6,125 bases of DNA, from NCBI GenBank assembly GCA_030824835.1, contig JAPJRA010000249.1, positions 1 through 6,125 on the forward strand, in the 5' to 3' direction. Origin of the DNA: Geminicoccaceae bacterium (GTDB taxonomy: Bacteria > Pseudomonadota > Alphaproteobacteria > Geminicoccales > Geminicoccaceae). Positions 4,695 to 6,125 of this stretch are shown here, piece by piece. The notes under the pieces were generated by a model. That model ran no database searches. It saw nothing but the letters and a program-made list of their open reading frames with translations, and was not told the origin of the DNA. Within the stretch, counting starts at the first letter, position 1; each line of letters starts with the position of its first letter. Position numbers and translations under genes: made by a program.

Positions 4695-6125
4695 TCATTC
4701 CGCTTCGACGGCCGCCACCACCGGCGTCGCCGTGGTGCCTTCGACGCGCTCCGGCTCGATGACGGCTGCGGCGTCCGGCGCCGCGACAGCCATCTCCGGC
4801 GCTTCCGCTTTCTGCAGGCCACTCGGCAGCCCGCGGCGAATCAACACGACGAGCGAGCGCGGCTCGATCGGGTAGGTGCTGGCGGCGTCGTGACGGGCGC
4901 CGACGGCATCGTCCGCGGCCGTGTCGATCAGCACCTCCCAGCTCTCCCCCATCTCCTCGGACGGCAGGACGAAGGACATGGCCTCGTGAAAGGCGTTCAT
5001 CAGGACGATGAAGCCGCTGTCGAGCTCCTGCCGGCCGCCGGTCGAATAGTACAGCTCGCCGGCATCCCCACTGAGCAGGAAGCCCATGCAGCGGGCCTCG
5101 GCGAAGTGCCAGTCGTCGTCGCGCTGCTCGCGACCCTCGGGATTGAGCCAGACGATGTCCTTGACCTCGGTGCCGGGAATGCGGTTGCCGCGAAAGAAAT
5201 GCGGGCGGCGGAACACCGGATGCTCGCGGCGTAGGCGCGTGAGCAGCTGAACGAAGGCCAGCAGCTCCATGTCGGCCTCGTCCCACTTGATCCAGGCGAT
5301 CTCGCTGTCCTGGCAGTAGGCATTGTTGTTGCCGTGCTGGGTGTTGCCGATCTCGTCGCCGGCGAGCAGCATCGGCACGCCCTGCGAGAGCACGAGGGTC
5401 GCCAGCAGGTTGCGCTGCTGCCGGCGACGCAGCGCCAGGATGGCCGAATCGTCGGTCTCACCTTCGGCACCGCAGTTCCAGCTGTCGTTCTCGTTGATGC
5501 CGTCGCGATTGTCCTCGCCGTTGGCCTCGTTGTGCTTGTCGTTGTAGCTGACGAGATCGTGCAGCGTGAAACCGTCATGCGCGGTGATGAAGTTGACCGA
5601 CGCCGTCGGCCGGCGTCCCTGCGAGGCCAGCATGTCCGCGGAGCCGGTCAGGCGCGCCGCCAGCTCCTGGATCTGGTTGGCTTCGCCCTTCCAGTAGCGG
5701 CGCGAGGTGTCGCGGAACTTGCCGTTCCACTCCGACCAGCCGGGGGGAAAGCCGCCGACCTGATAGCCCCCGGCGCCGAGGTCCCACGGCTCGGCGATCA
5801 GCTTGACCTTCGACAGCACCGGGTCCTGGCGCACCGCGTCGAGAAACCCGGAGCCGTAGTCGAAGTCGAACGGGTCGCGCGCCAGCGCCGAGGTCAGGTC
5901 GAAGCGGAAGCCGTCGACGTGCATGGACTCGACCCAGTAGCGCAGGGAATCCATGACCATCTGCAGCACCCGTGGATGCGACAGGTTCAGCGTGTTGCCG
6001 CAGCCGGTGCAGTCCCAGTAGAAGCGCGGGTCCTCGGGGCTGAGCTTGTAGTAGGACGCGTTGTCGATGCCCTTGAACGACAGCGTCGGCCCCAGATGGT
6101 TGCCCTCGGCGGTGTGGTTGTAGAC
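4695..6125 (-). CDS. glgX: Glycogen debranching enzyme GlgX (5'-truncated by window edge)
   Basis: GH13-family isoamylase-type enzyme that hydrolyses alpha-1,6 branches of phosphorylase-trimmed glycogen in the cytoplasm. The frame is open through base 6125; 476 residues are visible and roughly 200-250 N-terminal ones are missing. Numbering from the visible end: VYNHTAEGNHLGPTLSF at 1-17 (GH13 region I), WDCTGCGNTLNLSHP (about 35-49), DGFRFD with nucleophile D76 (codon 5900-5898), AEPWD with acid/base E112 (5792-5790), and TAHDGFTLHDLVSYN with the transition-state Asp D184 (5576-5574). All three catalytic acids are present, and GNTQHGNNNAYCQD follows as in GlgX. The expected C-terminus, IEPRSLVVLIRRG, is followed by a 44-residue Ala/Val/Pro/Glu-rich tail (4829-4698) that is not part of the catalytic fold. 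Its usual glg/tre partners would lie beyond the right edge. Confidence 0.95.
   Translation of the reverse strand, partial: VYNHTAEGNHLGPTLSFKGIDNASYYKLSPEDPRFYWDCTGCGNTLNLSHPRVLQMVMDSLRYWVESMHVDGFRFDLTSALARDPFDFDYGSGFLDAVRQDPVLSKVKLIAEPWDLGAGGYQVGGFPPGWSEWNGKFRDTSRRYWKGEANQIQELAARLTGSADMLASQGRRPTASVNFITAHDGFTLHDLVSYNDKHNEANGEDNRDGINENDSWNCGAEGETDDSAILALRRRQQRNLLATLVLSQGVPMLLAGDEIGNTQHGNNNAYCQDSEIAWIKWDEADMELLAFVQLLTRLRREHPVFRRPHFFRGNRIPGTEVKDIVWLNPEGREQRDDDWHFAEARCMGFLLSGDAGELYYSTGGRQELDSGFIVLMNAFHEAMSFVLPSEEMGESWEVLIDTAADDAVGARHDAASTYPIEPRSLVVLIRRGLPSGLQKAEAPEMAVAAPDAAAVIEPERVEGTTATPVVAAVEAE

Noticed and set aside
4657..5286. Minus-strand open frame of 209 codons in the glgX region
   Set aside because: It is out of phase with glgX, whose frame contains all the catalytic motifs.
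1..6125. tRNA, rRNA, CRISPR array, transposase or integrase genes
   Set aside because: Looked for on both strands; no cloverleaf-like segment, regularly spaced repeat or recombinase motif was recognised.

Overview
The window is GC-rich, proteobacterial-type DNA, probably from an alphaproteobacterium; that placement is inferred from codon bias and the look of the proteins, and no rRNA or other marker gene is present to settle it. Two metabolic loci at the ends are cut by the window edges. The left one is a reductive pyrimidine-degradation operon, preT (3' part) and preA (complete), whose products together would form the NAD-dependent dihydropyrimidine dehydrogenase. The right one, on the minus strand, is the C-terminal two-thirds of glgX, a GH13 glycogen debranching enzyme that carries an unusual Ala/Pro/Glu/Val-rich tail.

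Between them (about 2253-4690) lies an accessory segment. First is a visibly AT-richer block, about 2260-3200, with one gene for a predicted HEPN-fold protein that resembles the AbiU2 family and has an intact RNxxxxH motif (candidate RNase toxin or anti-phage protein). A short spacer (3186-3267) follows, holding a repeat-like motif and a strong hairpin. Next, on the minus strand, is a complete type II toxin-antitoxin pair: a Phd/YefM-type antitoxin followed 4 bp later by a PIN-domain VapC toxin. A near-perfect operator candidate, a 12-bp inverted repeat with two TAGCTA cores, sits directly in front of the antitoxin start. Finally, on the plus strand, comes a 178-aa protein of unknown function with its own plausible sigma70-type promoter; it looks like an N-terminally shortened member of a widespread uncharacterised proteobacterial family.

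The two metabolic loci have no evident functional link. The middle segment reads as an insertion hot-spot between core genes where two unrelated candidate RNase systems (HEPN and PIN) have accumulated. I see no transposase, integrase, tRNA, rRNA or CRISPR array in the window. The most noteworthy items are the orphan HEPN gene with foreign base composition, the twin-palindrome operator of the toxin-antitoxin pair, the repeat-like spacer, and the residue at the presumed catalytic-loop position of PreA.
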